Assembly (NCBI RefSeq): GCF_000935125.1
Contig: NZ_JRKI01000061.1
Span: 186,001-250,000, forward strand
Length of the DNA: 64,000 nucleotides
Origin: Streptomyces natalensis ATCC 27448
Lineage (GTDB): Bacteria; Actinomycetota; Actinomycetes; Streptomycetales; Streptomycetaceae
Reading direction: 5' to 3'
How positions within the stretch are numbered: the stretch's first letter is position 1; every line of letters begins with the position of its first letter. Both the position numbers and the translations under genes were made by a program. The notes beneath the pieces were generated by a model that had not been told where the DNA came from, ran no database searches, and saw only the letters and a program-made list of their open reading frames with translations. Shown piece by piece: positions 16,268-26,879 of the stretch.

Positions 16268-17667
16268 TGACCGGACCGACGCACCGCACGTCCCGACGGC
16301 GCGCGCGGCGCACCACGCGCCCGCTCGGCCGCGGCCGCCGCCAGGGGGTGCGGGCCGGGCGCGGACTGCGAGCCGGGCGCCGTGAGGTGCGCACGGGGCG
16401 ACGCGCGCTGCTCACCGGTCGCCGCCCGCTGCCTACGGGACGCCGGGCCCGCGCCGCGGTCCGCGCCGACGTCCGCGCAGGACTGCACCCGGGCGGCCCG
16501 GGAAGCCGCGCCACCTCCGCCGCCTGGCTGCGCCGCGCCCTGTGGACCGTCGCGCTCACCCTCACCGGCGGCGTCACCCGGCACGGCCAACTGCCCCGCG
16601 GCGGCTGCGTGGTCGTCGCCAACCACTCCTCCCACGGCGACACCGCGGCCCTGCTCGCCGCCCTCGACGCCCGGCACGCCCCGCTGATCGGCGCGGCCGC
16701 CGACTACTGGTTCGCCACCCCGTGGCGCAGCCGCATCTGCCGCCGCCTGGCCGCGGGCTTTCCCGTACGGCGTACCGGCGGCGGGTTCGACGACCTGCTG
16801 GGCACGGCCGACGCGCTGCGGGCGGGCCACGCGGTGGTCCTCTTCCCCGAGGGCACCCGCGGCCGCGAGGGCGCGGTGGGCGACTTCCGCCGGGGCGCCC
16901 TGCTGCTGGCCGAACGGGCCGGCGTCCCGGTCGTCCCGGTGGGCCTGGCGGGCACCGACCGCCTCCTGCCCAAACACGGCAGGCTCCGCCGCACCCACCT
17001 GCGCGTCCACATCGGCGCGCCCCAGTACGGCCCGGTCACTCCGGCCGCCGCCCGCGACGCCGTCCGGTTACTGGCCTCCCGCGCGGCCGCCGCTCCGCTG
17101 CCCGACTCCCGTCTCCGCCGCCGCACCGCCGCCGTCGTCGCCTCTCGATGCGGCCTCCCCCTCGCCTTCGCCTGGGCCTTCGCCGAGGCGCTCAGCTGGC
17201 CGCTGATGCCCGAACTCTTCCTCGCCGTCGCCTGCGTGGCGGCACCCCGCACCGGGCTGCGCCTCACCCTCACAGCCCTGGCCGGCAGCCTCGCGGGCGG
17301 CCTCCTGGCCCTCCAACTCGCCGCCACCGGGACCCACTTGCCCGCCCCGCTCACCACGGACCGGATGCGCGCCGAGGTCACCCGTCAGCTCGCGCACGAG
17401 GGCGCCTCGGCCGTGAGCCACCAGCCGTGGGACGGCATCCCGTACAAGGTGTACGCGGCAGAGGCGGGCCGCGCCCACGTCCCCGCCCCCGACTGGTTCC
17501 TGGCCTCCGCCGAGGCCCGCGGCAGCCGGACGCTGACGGTGGGCCTCGCGTTCGCGGCACTGGGAGCGGTGGGGCGGCCGTGGCGGCGGTGGTACGCGGG
17601 GTATCTGGCGCTGTTGGGGGGTGGGTTCGCGGTGGGGCTGGGAGTGATCGTTGCGAGCTGGAGCTAA
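16267..17667 (+). CDS. PlsC-like 1-acylglycerol-3-phosphate acyltransferase with extra membrane domain
   Basis: 466 residues from the ATG overlapping the cdsA-like stop. Acyltransferase motifs: block I NHSSHGD, block II around GFPVRRTGGGFDD, block III FPEGTRGREG, block IV VPVVPVGLAG. It would acylate lysophosphatidate to phosphatidate, the substrate of the preceding gene. About 175 C-terminal residues form a separate hydrophobic region (FAEALSWPLMPELFLAV onward) resembling DedA/VTT-like membrane proteins. The first ~75 residues are extremely Arg-rich with repeated TGRR units, odd for this family; a later start is possible, but no clear binding site was seen. Confidence 0.8.
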   Translation: MTGPTHRTSRRRARRTTRPLGRGRRQGVRAGRGLRAGRREVRTGRRALLTGRRPLPTGRRARAAVRADVRAGLHPGGPGSRATSAAWLRRALWTVALTLTGGVTRHGQLPRGGCVVVANHSSHGDTAALLAALDARHAPLIGAAADYWFATPWRSRICRRLAAGFPVRRTGGGFDDLLGTADALRAGHAVVLFPEGTRGREGAVGDFRRGALLLAERAGVPVVPVGLAGTDRLLPKHGRLRRTHLRVHIGAPQYGPVTPAAARDAVRLLASRAAAAPLPDSRLRRRTAAVVASRCGLPLAFAWAFAEALSWPLMPELFLAVACVAAPRTGLRLTLTALAGSLAGGLLALQLAATGTHLPAPLTTDRMRAEVTRQLAHEGASAVSHQPWDGIPYKVYAAEAGRAHVPAPDWFLASAEARGSRTLTVGLAFAALGAVGRPWRRWYAGYLALLGGGFAVGLGVIVASWS

Positions 17668-17792
17668 TCGTCATACGAACGGGTGAACGGTCGAGCTTTC
17701 GCAGGCTGGCGGCATATGCCGGCTCTAGCGTGGCGGCGTCGCTTGTGCCACGGGGCCGAGCCCGCCCACACTTAAGGAGGAGGTGCTGCACC

Positions 17793-18425
17793 ATGACCGC
17801 TCTCGCATACGAGGCGCCGGAGGCCACGATGCCTGAATCTGACCGGGACGAGTATCTGTGGGAGACATGGAAAGCCATGGAACTCCCCGAGGGCCTTCAC
17901 GCCGAGATCATCGAGGGGTCCATCGAGGTGTCGCCCACAGGTCGCTATGCGCGCGGCCAGATCGCCAACCTGCTGCGGGACAGGCTGGTGGTGTTCCTCG
18001 CCGACAGTGAGTACGTCGCGCGCCAGGACATGAACGTCGTCCACGAGCGCAAGATCTGGATCCCCGATCTTTTCATCACGCTCGAAGGTGCAGATGAGCA
18101 CATGAACGACGACGGCATCGGAGTCAAGGCATCCGCCGTACCGCTCATCGTCGAGGTCGTCTCACCCGGTAACGACGACAAGCTGCGCGACCGTGTCCGC
18201 AAGCGCAGCGCCTACGCCCGCGCCGGCATCCCCGTCTACGTCATCATCGACGACTACGACGACCATGGCCACGTCACCGTGCTCACCTCCCCCTTGCCTG
18301 AAGTAGCTACCTACGGCGACTCGATGCGGCGGCCGTACGGCACCGACATCACCATCCCCGAAGGCCCCGCCAAGGGCTTCACCATCGGCGAGTCCATCAC
18401 CGGCCTGCCCCGCCACGCCCGCTGA
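17793..18425 (+). CDS. Uma2 family (DUF820) PD-(D/E)XK nuclease-fold protein
   Basis: 210 residues; the start has a strong AAGGAGGAGG site. Restriction-endonuclease-fold residues are visible: the early LHAEIIEGSIEVSP, IWIPDLFITL (Asp), VPLIVEVVSPGNDDK (E-x-V core) and KRSAYARAGIPVYVIID. Uma2 proteins are numerous in Streptomyces and cyanobacteria, often as scattered single genes; their substrate and biological role are unresolved. It is separated from its neighbours by a 125-bp upstream gap and a terminator downstream, so it is probably monocistronic. Confidence 0.82.
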   Translation: MTALAYEAPEATMPESDRDEYLWETWKAMELPEGLHAEIIEGSIEVSPTGRYARGQIANLLRDRLVVFLADSEYVARQDMNVVHERKIWIPDLFITLEGADEHMNDDGIGVKASAVPLIVEVVSPGNDDKLRDRVRKRSAYARAGIPVYVIIDDYDDHGHVTVLTSPLPEVATYGDSMRRPYGTDITIPEGPAKGFTIGESITGLPRHAR

Positions 18426-18432
18426 CGCGAAA

Positions 18433-18473
18433 GCCGGTGGCCCGGCACCCCCGTGAGGTGCCGGGCCACCGGC
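18433..18473. terminator. Terminator between Uma2 gene and P5C dehydrogenase gene
   Basis: A 17-bp perfect stem, GCCGGTGGCCCGGCACC pairing with GGTGCCGGGCCACCGGC, with a 7-nt loop, between convergent stops. Confidence 0.88.
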
Positions 18474-18493
18474 CGCCATGGGCCTACGGGCCG

Positions 18494-20125
<1,632 letters not shown>

Positions 20126-20140
20126 GGCGGCCATGTCTCC

Positions 20141-20180
20141 TTCGCAGTCGTTCGCTGTAGTTCGCGGTCGTTCGCTGTAG
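20141..20180. repeat. 20-bp tandem repeat x2 upstream of pruA
   Basis: Units at 20141-20160 and 20161-20180 (TTCGCAGTCGTTCGCTGTAG and one variant base, 19/20 identity), just before the pruA start. Probably a slippage duplication; it may alter spacing between the two proline genes. Confidence 0.8.
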
Positions 20181-20271
20181 CGATCGGCGGTTTCCGTACG
20201 GCGTCGTACGGGGGGTCTGTGGTGCGGCCCGGGGTTCCAGGATCCACCCGGACCGGACGTTTCGGGGCGGT

Positions 20272-21198
20272 TCAGCCGCGGGTCGCCAGGGACCGCAAGA
20301 AGAACGCCAGGTTCGCGGGGCGCTCGGCCAGACGGCGCATGAAGTAGCCGTACCAGTCGGTGCCGTAGGGGATGTAGACCCGCATGCGGTGGTCCTCGGC
20401 GACCAGCCGCTGCTGCTCGGCCTCGCGGATGCCGTAGAGCATCTGGAATTCGAAGTCGCCGGGCTTGCGGCCGTTGCGGAGCGCCAGCTCCTGGCCGATG
20501 GCGACCATCCGCGGGTCGTGCGAGCCGATCATGGGGTAGCCCTGGCCCGCCATCAGGATCTTCAGGCAGCGGACATACGCCTTGTCGACCTCGCGTTTGT
20601 CCTGGTAGGCGACGGTCGCGGGCTCCTTGTACGCGCCCTTGACCAGCCGCACCCGGGAGCCTTCCCCGGCGAGGGCGTGGCAGTCGTCCTCGGTGCGGAA
20701 GAGATAGGACTGCACCACGGCGCCCGTCTGGGGGAAGCGCTCACGCAGCTCGGCGAGGATGGCGAGGGTGGAGTCGACGGTGGTGTGGTCCTCCATGTCG
20801 AGGGTCACCGTCGTACCTGCCTCGGCGGCGGCTTCGACCACCGGAGTGATGTTCTTCAGCGCCAGCTCGTGGCCGCCGGGCAGGGCCTGGCCGAAGGCGG
20901 ACAGCTTGACGGACATCTCGGCCTTGGTGCCGAGCCCCTGCTCCTTGAGGGCCTCGGCCAGCTGGAGGTAGGCGTCGCGGTTGCGCAGCGCCTCGGCCGG
21001 GTCGGTGATGTCCTCGCCGAGGAAGTCCAGGGTGACCTCCAGGCCGCGGGCGGCCAGCGACCGGACCACCGTCATGGACTCGGCCAGCCGCTCACCTGCG
21101 ACGAAGCGGTCCACCACAGGGCGGGTGACCGGAGCGGCCGCGACGAGGCGGCGGATGCTGTCGCTGCGCGAGGCGGCGAGAAGCACGGGACCCAGCAT
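20272..21198 (-). CDS. Proline dehydrogenase
   Basis: 308 residues, the monofunctional short PRODH type. FAD-dependent oxidation of proline to P5C. The TIM-barrel motifs are present: VTLDFLGEDI, AEMSVKLSAFG, VTLDMEDHTTVDSTL, RVRLVKGAYKEP, GSHDPRMVA, and the C-terminal substrate-binding YGYFMRRLAERPAN with its RRxxE. First gene of a leftward operon with pruA, divergent from a PucR-type activator gene, the usual arrangement of proline utilisation in Streptomyces. The 171-bp intergenic region should contain both promoters. Confidence 0.93.
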   Translation of the reverse strand: MLGPVLLAASRSDSIRRLVAAAPVTRPVVDRFVAGERLAESMTVVRSLAARGLEVTLDFLGEDITDPAEALRNRDAYLQLAEALKEQGLGTKAEMSVKLSAFGQALPGGHELALKNITPVVEAAAEAGTTVTLDMEDHTTVDSTLAILAELRERFPQTGAVVQSYLFRTEDDCHALAGEGSRVRLVKGAYKEPATVAYQDKREVDKAYVRCLKILMAGQGYPMIGSHDPRMVAIGQELALRNGRKPGDFEFQMLYGIREAEQQRLVAEDHRMRVYIPYGTDWYGYFMRRLAERPANLAFFLRSLATRG

Positions 21199-21369
21199 GG
21201 GGCACCTCCACGTTCAGGATGACAAATGCCGGGGCGGACGCCTTGGCGGCAGCGCGCGGCAGCAACATGAGCCACCTGAAACTTAAGGATCGCGCCATCT
21301 TCCGGCCATCGACAGCTGTCACGCCTTCGTGGCCGGGATCTCAGACAGATGTATGAGAATGGGGGGTGA

Positions 21370-22692
21370 GTGGCAGCAGTGACGGCGGATGCGGTGAAAG
21401 GGGCCGGGCGGCGGATGCGGGGCGATTACCAGCAGCTCGTGGACGAGATCTCGGCGGCGCTCGGCGCACCGGCGACACTGGAGGACCGGGACTTCGGGCT
21501 GATCGCGTTCGGCGCGCACGAGGGCGAGGACGACGAGGTCATGGACCCGGTGCGGACCCGGTCGATCCTCCAGCGGCGGTCGTCGGCGGCCGTACGGACC
21601 TGGTTCGAGGCGTTCGGGATCACCCGCGCCACCACGCCGCTGCGCATTCCGCCGGACCCGGCGGCCGGTGTCTTCCGCGGCCGGATCTGTCTGCCGGTCC
21701 GCCATGGCGGGATCGTGCACGGCTACGTCTGGCTGCTGGACGACGGGCATCTGACGGATCTGGAGCTGGGCGGCCGGGGCAATCCCCCGGATCCGCGGAT
21801 CGCCCAGGCCATGGAGACCGCCGCCCGGATCGGCGCCCTGCTGGCCGACGAGGCCCGCGCCGGGGCCGAACTGGGCGATCTGCTGCGGGAGTTGCTGACC
21901 TGCCCGGCCGATGAGCGGCGGGCCGCCGGGGCCGCGCTGCGCGAGGCGCTGCGCGAGACCCTGCGCTTCCCGCCGGGGTCGCCGCTGACGCTGGTGGCGG
22001 TGCTGCCGTGGGCGGCGACGGAGGCCGACGGGGCGCCGCTGCCGAGCCTGCCGGGGCTGCTGGCGGCGTGCACGCTCCCGGCGGACGGCGCCCTGGCGGG
22101 CCTGGTACGGCTGCGCTCACCGGGCGCGCTCACCCCGGCCCGTACGGTGGCCGAGCATCTGCTGCGCTCGCCGCGCGCCGGAGCCGGAGGGGCGGGCGGG
22201 GCCGGAGGGGCGGCCGGGGCCGGAGGGGCGGCCGGGGCCGGAGGAGCAGGCGGGGCCGCCGGGGGCCGTACGCGCGCGCCCCGCCCCCGCGCCGCCGGTA
22301 TCGCCACCGGCACCGAGGAGCTGTCCGAACTCCCGGCCGCCTGGCGGCAGGCCCTGGCCGCGGCCCGCGCCGCCCGCGCCGAACCCCGGCTGGGCCCGGT
22401 CGGCCAGTGGGACGCCATCGGCGCCTACCGGCTGCTGACCGCGCTGCCCGCCCCCGGCCCGGACCCGGCCGTCGCGGCGCTGCTGGCCCCCGCGCACACC
22501 GAACTCGCCCGTACCGCCGAGGTGTTCCTGGACTGCGCGGGCCAGGCCGGGCGCGCCGCCCAAGCCCTGGGCATCCACCGGCAGACCCTCTACTACCGCC
22601 TGGGCCGGGTGGAGAAACTGACCGGCCTGGACCTGGACGAGGGCGAGGACCGGCTGCTGCTGCACATCGCGCTCAAGGCGGCGCGGCTGTGA
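21370..22692 (+). CDS. PucR-type transcriptional regulator (HTH_30), likely of proline utilisation
   Basis: 440 residues from the GTG at 21370; the ATG at 21415 (MRGDYQQLVDEISAALGAP) is a good alternative start with GAAAGGGG 11 nt upstream. The N-terminal sensing region has no named fold, and a long Gly/Ala linker is encoded by 18-bp tandem repeats. The C terminus is the PucR/CdaR HTH_30 domain: GRAAQALGIHRQTLYYRLGRVEKLTGLDL. Divergence from the proline dehydrogenase operon makes it the probable proline-responsive activator. That assignment comes from context and recalled Streptomyces parallels. Confidence 0.83.
   Translation: MAAVTADAVKGAGRRMRGDYQQLVDEISAALGAPATLEDRDFGLIAFGAHEGEDDEVMDPVRTRSILQRRSSAAVRTWFEAFGITRATTPLRIPPDPAAGVFRGRICLPVRHGGIVHGYVWLLDDGHLTDLELGGRGNPPDPRIAQAMETAARIGALLADEARAGAELGDLLRELLTCPADERRAAGAALREALRETLRFPPGSPLTLVAVLPWAATEADGAPLPSLPGLLAACTLPADGALAGLVRLRSPGALTPARTVAEHLLRSPRAGAGGAGGAGGAAGAGGAAGAGGAGGAAGGRTRAPRPRAAGIATGTEELSELPAAWRQALAAARAARAEPRLGPVGQWDAIGAYRLLTALPAPGPDPAVAALLAPAHTELARTAEVFLDCAGQAGRAAQALGIHRQTLYYRLGRVEKLTGLDLDEGEDRLLLHIALKAARL
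22183..22254 (+). repeat. Four in-frame 18-bp repeats (Gly/Ala linker)
   Basis: Units begin at 22183, 22201, 22219 and 22237 with consensus GCCGGAGGGGCGGCCGGG, each encoding about AGGAAG. Period 18 keeps the regulator's frame, so copy-number changes would only lengthen or shorten its linker. Confidence 0.85.
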
Positions 22693-22734
22693 TCCCTACC
22701 GGTCCGCCGCTCTCCGTCACCCCTCCCCCGCCGG

Positions 22735-23109
22735 CTACGCGGCCGGCGGGTCCGGGGGCGGAGGCGGGACCGGCGGCGCCGGGTCAGGGGGCCGGACCAG
22801 GCCGTAGTGGCGGTAGAGGACCGCTTCCTCGGAGGGGTCGAGATGGCCGTTGGCGTCGATCCGCGGGGCGTGCTTGATGGTGTCCTTGGCGTACGGCACG
22901 TGCAGTTCGCCGCCGGTCCGCCGGGCCCCGGCCAGCGGGACGAAGGTCTCCTTCATGCCGAACAGCCCGGTGCGCACGGTGATCCACTCGGGGGCGTTGG
23001 TGGCGTCGTCACGGTAGACCTGCTGGACGGTGCCCACCTTGGAGCCCTGGCTGTCGACCACGGTCAGACCGGTCAGATGCTGCGGGGTCTCACCCAGCGG
23101 TGCGTTCAT
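22735..23109 (-). CDS. PRC-barrel domain protein
   Basis: 124 residues; ATG preceded by GGAGAGGAGG. The PRC-barrel core is seen from about residue 10 to 100: LTGLTVVDSQGSKVGTVQQVYRDD, then PEWITVRTGLFGMKETFVPLAGA and HVPYAKDTIKHAPRID. The tail is Pro-rich (PPVPPPPPDPPAA). Such soluble actinobacterial PRC proteins are abundant, and some are linked to stress or RNA processing; the role here is unknown. It is convergent with the PucR-type gene, whose stop is 42 bp away. Confidence 0.82.
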   Translation of the reverse strand: MNAPLGETPQHLTGLTVVDSQGSKVGTVQQVYRDDATNAPEWITVRTGLFGMKETFVPLAGARRTGGELHVPYAKDTIKHAPRIDANGHLDPSEEAVLYRHYGLVRPPDPAPPVPPPPPDPPAA

Positions 23110-23230
23110 GGCGCCTCCTCTCCTTCCGCACGCGCCGCCGGGGGCACGCGCAGTTCCCATTGCGCGCCGCGAGGACTCCGGCAGCGAGTCAGGAGAGCCG
23201 CACTGCGCCATTCGAGTGAAAACGAAGGGG

Positions 23231-23258
23231 TCGGTGCATACGAATCGGTGCATACGAA
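23231..23258. repeat. 14-bp perfect tandem duplication
   Basis: TCGGTGCATACGAA occurs twice head-to-tail, directly abutting the serA terminator hairpin. Confidence 0.9.
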
Positions 23259-23292
23259 GGGGCCGGGCCCGCCGCAGCGGAACCCGGCCCCT
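23258..23292 (-). terminator. serA terminator
   Basis: Stem AGGGGCCGGG / CCCGGCCCCT, 10 bp perfect, just past the serA stop (23314 on the minus strand). The following minus-strand sequence (TCGTATGC) is only weakly T-rich. Confidence 0.75.
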
Positions 23293-23313
23293 CGCCCGGC
23301 GTGGCCCGGTGGC

Positions 23314-24915
23314 TCAGCCGAGGTTGACCGCGCGCACGGACGTCGCGCCGATCTCCTGCCCGATCTCGGCGAGCACGGAGGCGGGGATGGTGTCGTCGAC
23401 GGTCAGCGCGACCAGCGCCTCGCCGCCGACGGTCTCGCGGGAGACCTGCATGTTGCCGATGTTGATGCCCGCCTCGCCCAGGATCTTGCCGACCGTGCCG
23501 ACGACGCCGGGGCGGTCGGTGTAGCGCAGGAACGCCATGTGGTCGGCGAGCGTGAGGTCTATGGCGTGCTCACCGACCGCCACGACCTTCTGGACGTTCT
23601 TGTGGCCGGAGAGGGTGCCGGAGATGGACACCTCGTCGCCGCCCGCGAGGGTGCCGCGCACGGTGACCACATTGCGGTGCTCGGGCGATTCGCTGCTGGT
23701 CGTCAGCCGCACCTCCACGCCGCGCTCCTGCGCGAACAGCGGGGCGTTGACGTACGAGACCGTCTCGTCCACGACGTCCTCGAACACGCCCTTGAGCGCG
23801 GAGAGTTCGAGCACCTTGACATCGTGCTGGGTGATCTCGCCGTACACCTCGACGTCGAGCCGCAGCGCGACCTCGCCGGCCAGCGCGGTGAAGATCCGGC
23901 CCAGCCGCTCGGCCAGCGGCAGCCCCGGCTTGACGTCCTCGGCGATCACGCCGCCCTGCACGTTGACCGCGTCCGGCACCAGCTCACCGGCGAGCGCCAG
24001 GCGCACCGACTTGGCGACCGCGATACCGGCCTTCTCCTGCGCCTCGCCCGTGGAGGCGCCCAGGTGCGGGGTGGCGACGACCTGGTCGTACTCGAACAGC
24101 GGGGAGTCGGTGCACGGCTCGACGGCGTAGACGTCCAGGCCGGCGCCCGCGACCCGGCCCTCCTTGAGGGCGCTGGCCAGCGCCGCCTCGTCGACGATCC
24201 CGCCGCGTGCGGCGTTGACGATCCGGACGGAGGGCTTGACCTTGTGCAGCGCGTCGTCGCCGATCAGGCCGACCGTCTCGGGAGTCTTGGGGAGGTGGAC
24301 GGTGATGAAGTCGGAGACCTCCAGCAGCTCGTCCAGCGTCAGCAGCTTCACACCCATCTGCGCGGCGCGGGCCGGCTGGACGTAGGGGTCGTAGGCGACG
24401 ACCTTCATGCCGAACGCCGACATCCGCTGGGCCACCAGCACGCCGATCCGGCCGAGGCCGACCACACCGAGCGTCTTCTCGCTGAGCTCGACGCCGGTGT
24501 ACTTGCTGCGCTTCCACTCGCCGTTCTTCAGGGCGGTGTTGGCCTGGGGGATGTTGCGGGCCGTGGCGACCAGCAGACCGCAGGCGAGCTCGGCGGCGGT
24601 GACGATGTTGGAGGTCGGCGCGTTGACGACCATCACGCCGGCCTTGGTGGCGGCGGAGACATCGACGTTGTCCAGGCCCACACCGGCGCGGGCGACGACC
24701 TTCAGCTTCCGGGCGGCGGCGATCGCCTCGGCATCCACCTTCGTCGCGCTGCGCACGAGGATGGCGTCGACATCGGCGATGGCGGGCAGCAGCTCGGCGC
24801 GGTCCGCACCGTTGCAGTGGCGGATCTCGAAGTCCGGGCCGAGGGCGTCGACGGTGGCGGGCGACAGCTCTTCGGCGATGAGTACGACGGGTTTGCTGGC
24901 TGAGGCAGTGCTCAC
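23314..24915 (-). CDS. serA: D-3-phosphoglycerate dehydrogenase
   Basis: 533 residues from the GTG at 24915. First step of serine synthesis (3-phosphoglycerate to 3-phosphohydroxypyruvate). Domains in order: substrate half with VARAGVGLDNVD; NAD Rossmann fold GVVGLGRIGVLVAQR; catalytic Arg in NAARGGIVDE, Glu region and His in TPHLGAST; a long ASB domain; and a C-terminal ACT domain (RPGVVGTVGKILGEAGINIGNMQV) for serine feedback. This is the long actinobacterial SerA type. The start is set where homology begins; a further in-frame GTG 18 nt upstream is possible. Confidence 0.93.
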   Translation of the reverse strand: MSTASASKPVVLIAEELSPATVDALGPDFEIRHCNGADRAELLPAIADVDAILVRSATKVDAEAIAAARKLKVVARAGVGLDNVDVSAATKAGVMVVNAPTSNIVTAAELACGLLVATARNIPQANTALKNGEWKRSKYTGVELSEKTLGVVGLGRIGVLVAQRMSAFGMKVVAYDPYVQPARAAQMGVKLLTLDELLEVSDFITVHLPKTPETVGLIGDDALHKVKPSVRIVNAARGGIVDEAALASALKEGRVAGAGLDVYAVEPCTDSPLFEYDQVVATPHLGASTGEAQEKAGIAVAKSVRLALAGELVPDAVNVQGGVIAEDVKPGLPLAERLGRIFTALAGEVALRLDVEVYGEITQHDVKVLELSALKGVFEDVVDETVSYVNAPLFAQERGVEVRLTTSSESPEHRNVVTVRGTLAGGDEVSISGTLSGHKNVQKVVAVGEHAIDLTLADHMAFLRYTDRPGVVGTVGKILGEAGINIGNMQVSRETVGGEALVALTVDDTIPASVLAEIGQEIGATSVRAVNLG

Positions 24916-24937
24916 GTGGTCTTCAGTCCTCACTAGT

Positions 24938-24969
24938 CCTTCGCGGACGGCCGTCCCGACGGCCGAAGG
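24938..24969 (-). promoter_or_regulatory. Palindromic hairpin in serA 5' region
   Basis: Outer arms CCTTCG/CGAAGG enclose GGCCGTC-CC-GACGGCC. It sits about 25-55 nt upstream of the serA start and is therefore likely in the mRNA leader. It could be a protein-binding palindrome or a structure affecting translation; function unknown. Confidence 0.4.
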
Positions 24970-25151
24970 CGGTGAAGGGGGAAAGCCGCGTGGAAGACGC
25001 ACGACGTTGTGAGCCTGACGCGCTTATTGGGTTTGAGTGTAGTGGCGCGGGGGGATACGGCTCGCGCCGAAGCGTAAGGATCACCCGTGCGGGGTTCTAC
25101 GCGGTGGACAATGCGGCGCCGCCGTCCTTGCGCAGGCGCCGCGCCGGGTAC

Positions 25152-25190
25152 GGACGAAGGGGCCGCGGCCTTCGCCGCGACCCCTTGTCC
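25152..25190 (-). terminator. ilvC terminator
   Basis: Long near-perfect stem: GGAC, AAGGGG and CGCGGC pair with GCCGCG, CCCCTT and GTCC around a CTTC loop, immediately after the ilvC stop at 25198. Confidence 0.85.
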
Positions 25191-25197
25191 GGTGGGC

Positions 25198-26196
<999 letters not shown>

Positions 26197-26275
26197 TTCG
26201 GGTATCTCCTTGGATCTAGCTGGTTGCCCACACAGTACGCGGGCGGGGTGGGGAAGGTTCGGGGGTCTCGCCATA

Positions 26276-26308
26276 CGGTCCGGTCCGGTGTACGGACCGG
26301 CCGGACCG
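26276..26308 (-). promoter_or_regulatory. Hairpin between ilvN and ilvC
   Basis: Outer arms CGGTCCGG (26276-26283) and CCGGACCG (26301-26308) enclose a smaller CCGGT/ACCGG stem, 5 bp after the ilvN stop. There is no T-run. It could be a partial terminator or an mRNA-processing/stability element. Confidence 0.55.
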
Positions 26309-26313
26309 CGGTG

Positions 26314-26838
26314 TCAGGCCGTACGGTCCAGGGCGCGCAGCGAACGGTCCGTGATGGAGCGGGCGCCGCGGCCTATGGCGATGGTGCCGGACTGGACCAG
26401 TTCCTTGATGCCGAACGGTTCGAGCATCTTGAGCATCGCTTCCAGCTTGTCGCTGGATCCGGTGGCCTCGATGGTGACGGCCTCCGGGGAGACGTCCACG
26501 GTCTTGGCGCGGAAGAGCTGGACGATCTCGACGATCTGCGAGCGGGTCTCGTTGTCGGCGCGGACCTTGACCAGGACCAGTTCGCGCTGGACGGCGGTGC
26601 CCGGCTCCAGCTCGACGATCTTGAGGACGTTGACGAGCTTGTTGAGCTGCTTGGTGACCTGCTCCAGCGGCAGCGATTCGACGCTGACGACGATGGTGAT
26701 GCGGGAGATGTCGGGGTGCTCGGTGACACCGACCGCGAGGGAGTCGATGTTGAAGCCGCGGCGGGAGAACAGGGCGGCGATCCGGGCGAGGATGCCGGGG
26801 GTGTTCTCCACCAGGACGGAGAGCGTGTGCTTGGACAT
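26314..26838 (-). CDS. ilvN: Acetolactate synthase small (regulatory) subunit
   Basis: 174 residues, the usual length. An N-terminal ACT domain (SVLVENTPGILARIAALFSRRGFNIDSLAVG) binds valine for feedback inhibition; the C-terminal ALS_ss_C domain follows (VRADNETRSQIVEIVQLFRAKTVDVSPEAVTIEATG). Forms a complex with IlvB, encoded 41 bp upstream in the same operon. Confidence 0.95.
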   Translation of the reverse strand: MSKHTLSVLVENTPGILARIAALFSRRGFNIDSLAVGVTEHPDISRITIVVSVESLPLEQVTKQLNKLVNVLKIVELEPGTAVQRELVLVKVRADNETRSQIVEIVQLFRAKTVDVSPEAVTIEATGSSDKLEAMLKMLEPFGIKELVQSGTIAIGRGARSITDRSLRALDRTA

Positions 26839-26879
26839 TCGTCTTCTCTCTTCTTCCGTGCGTCCGTGTCGCGGCGGGC

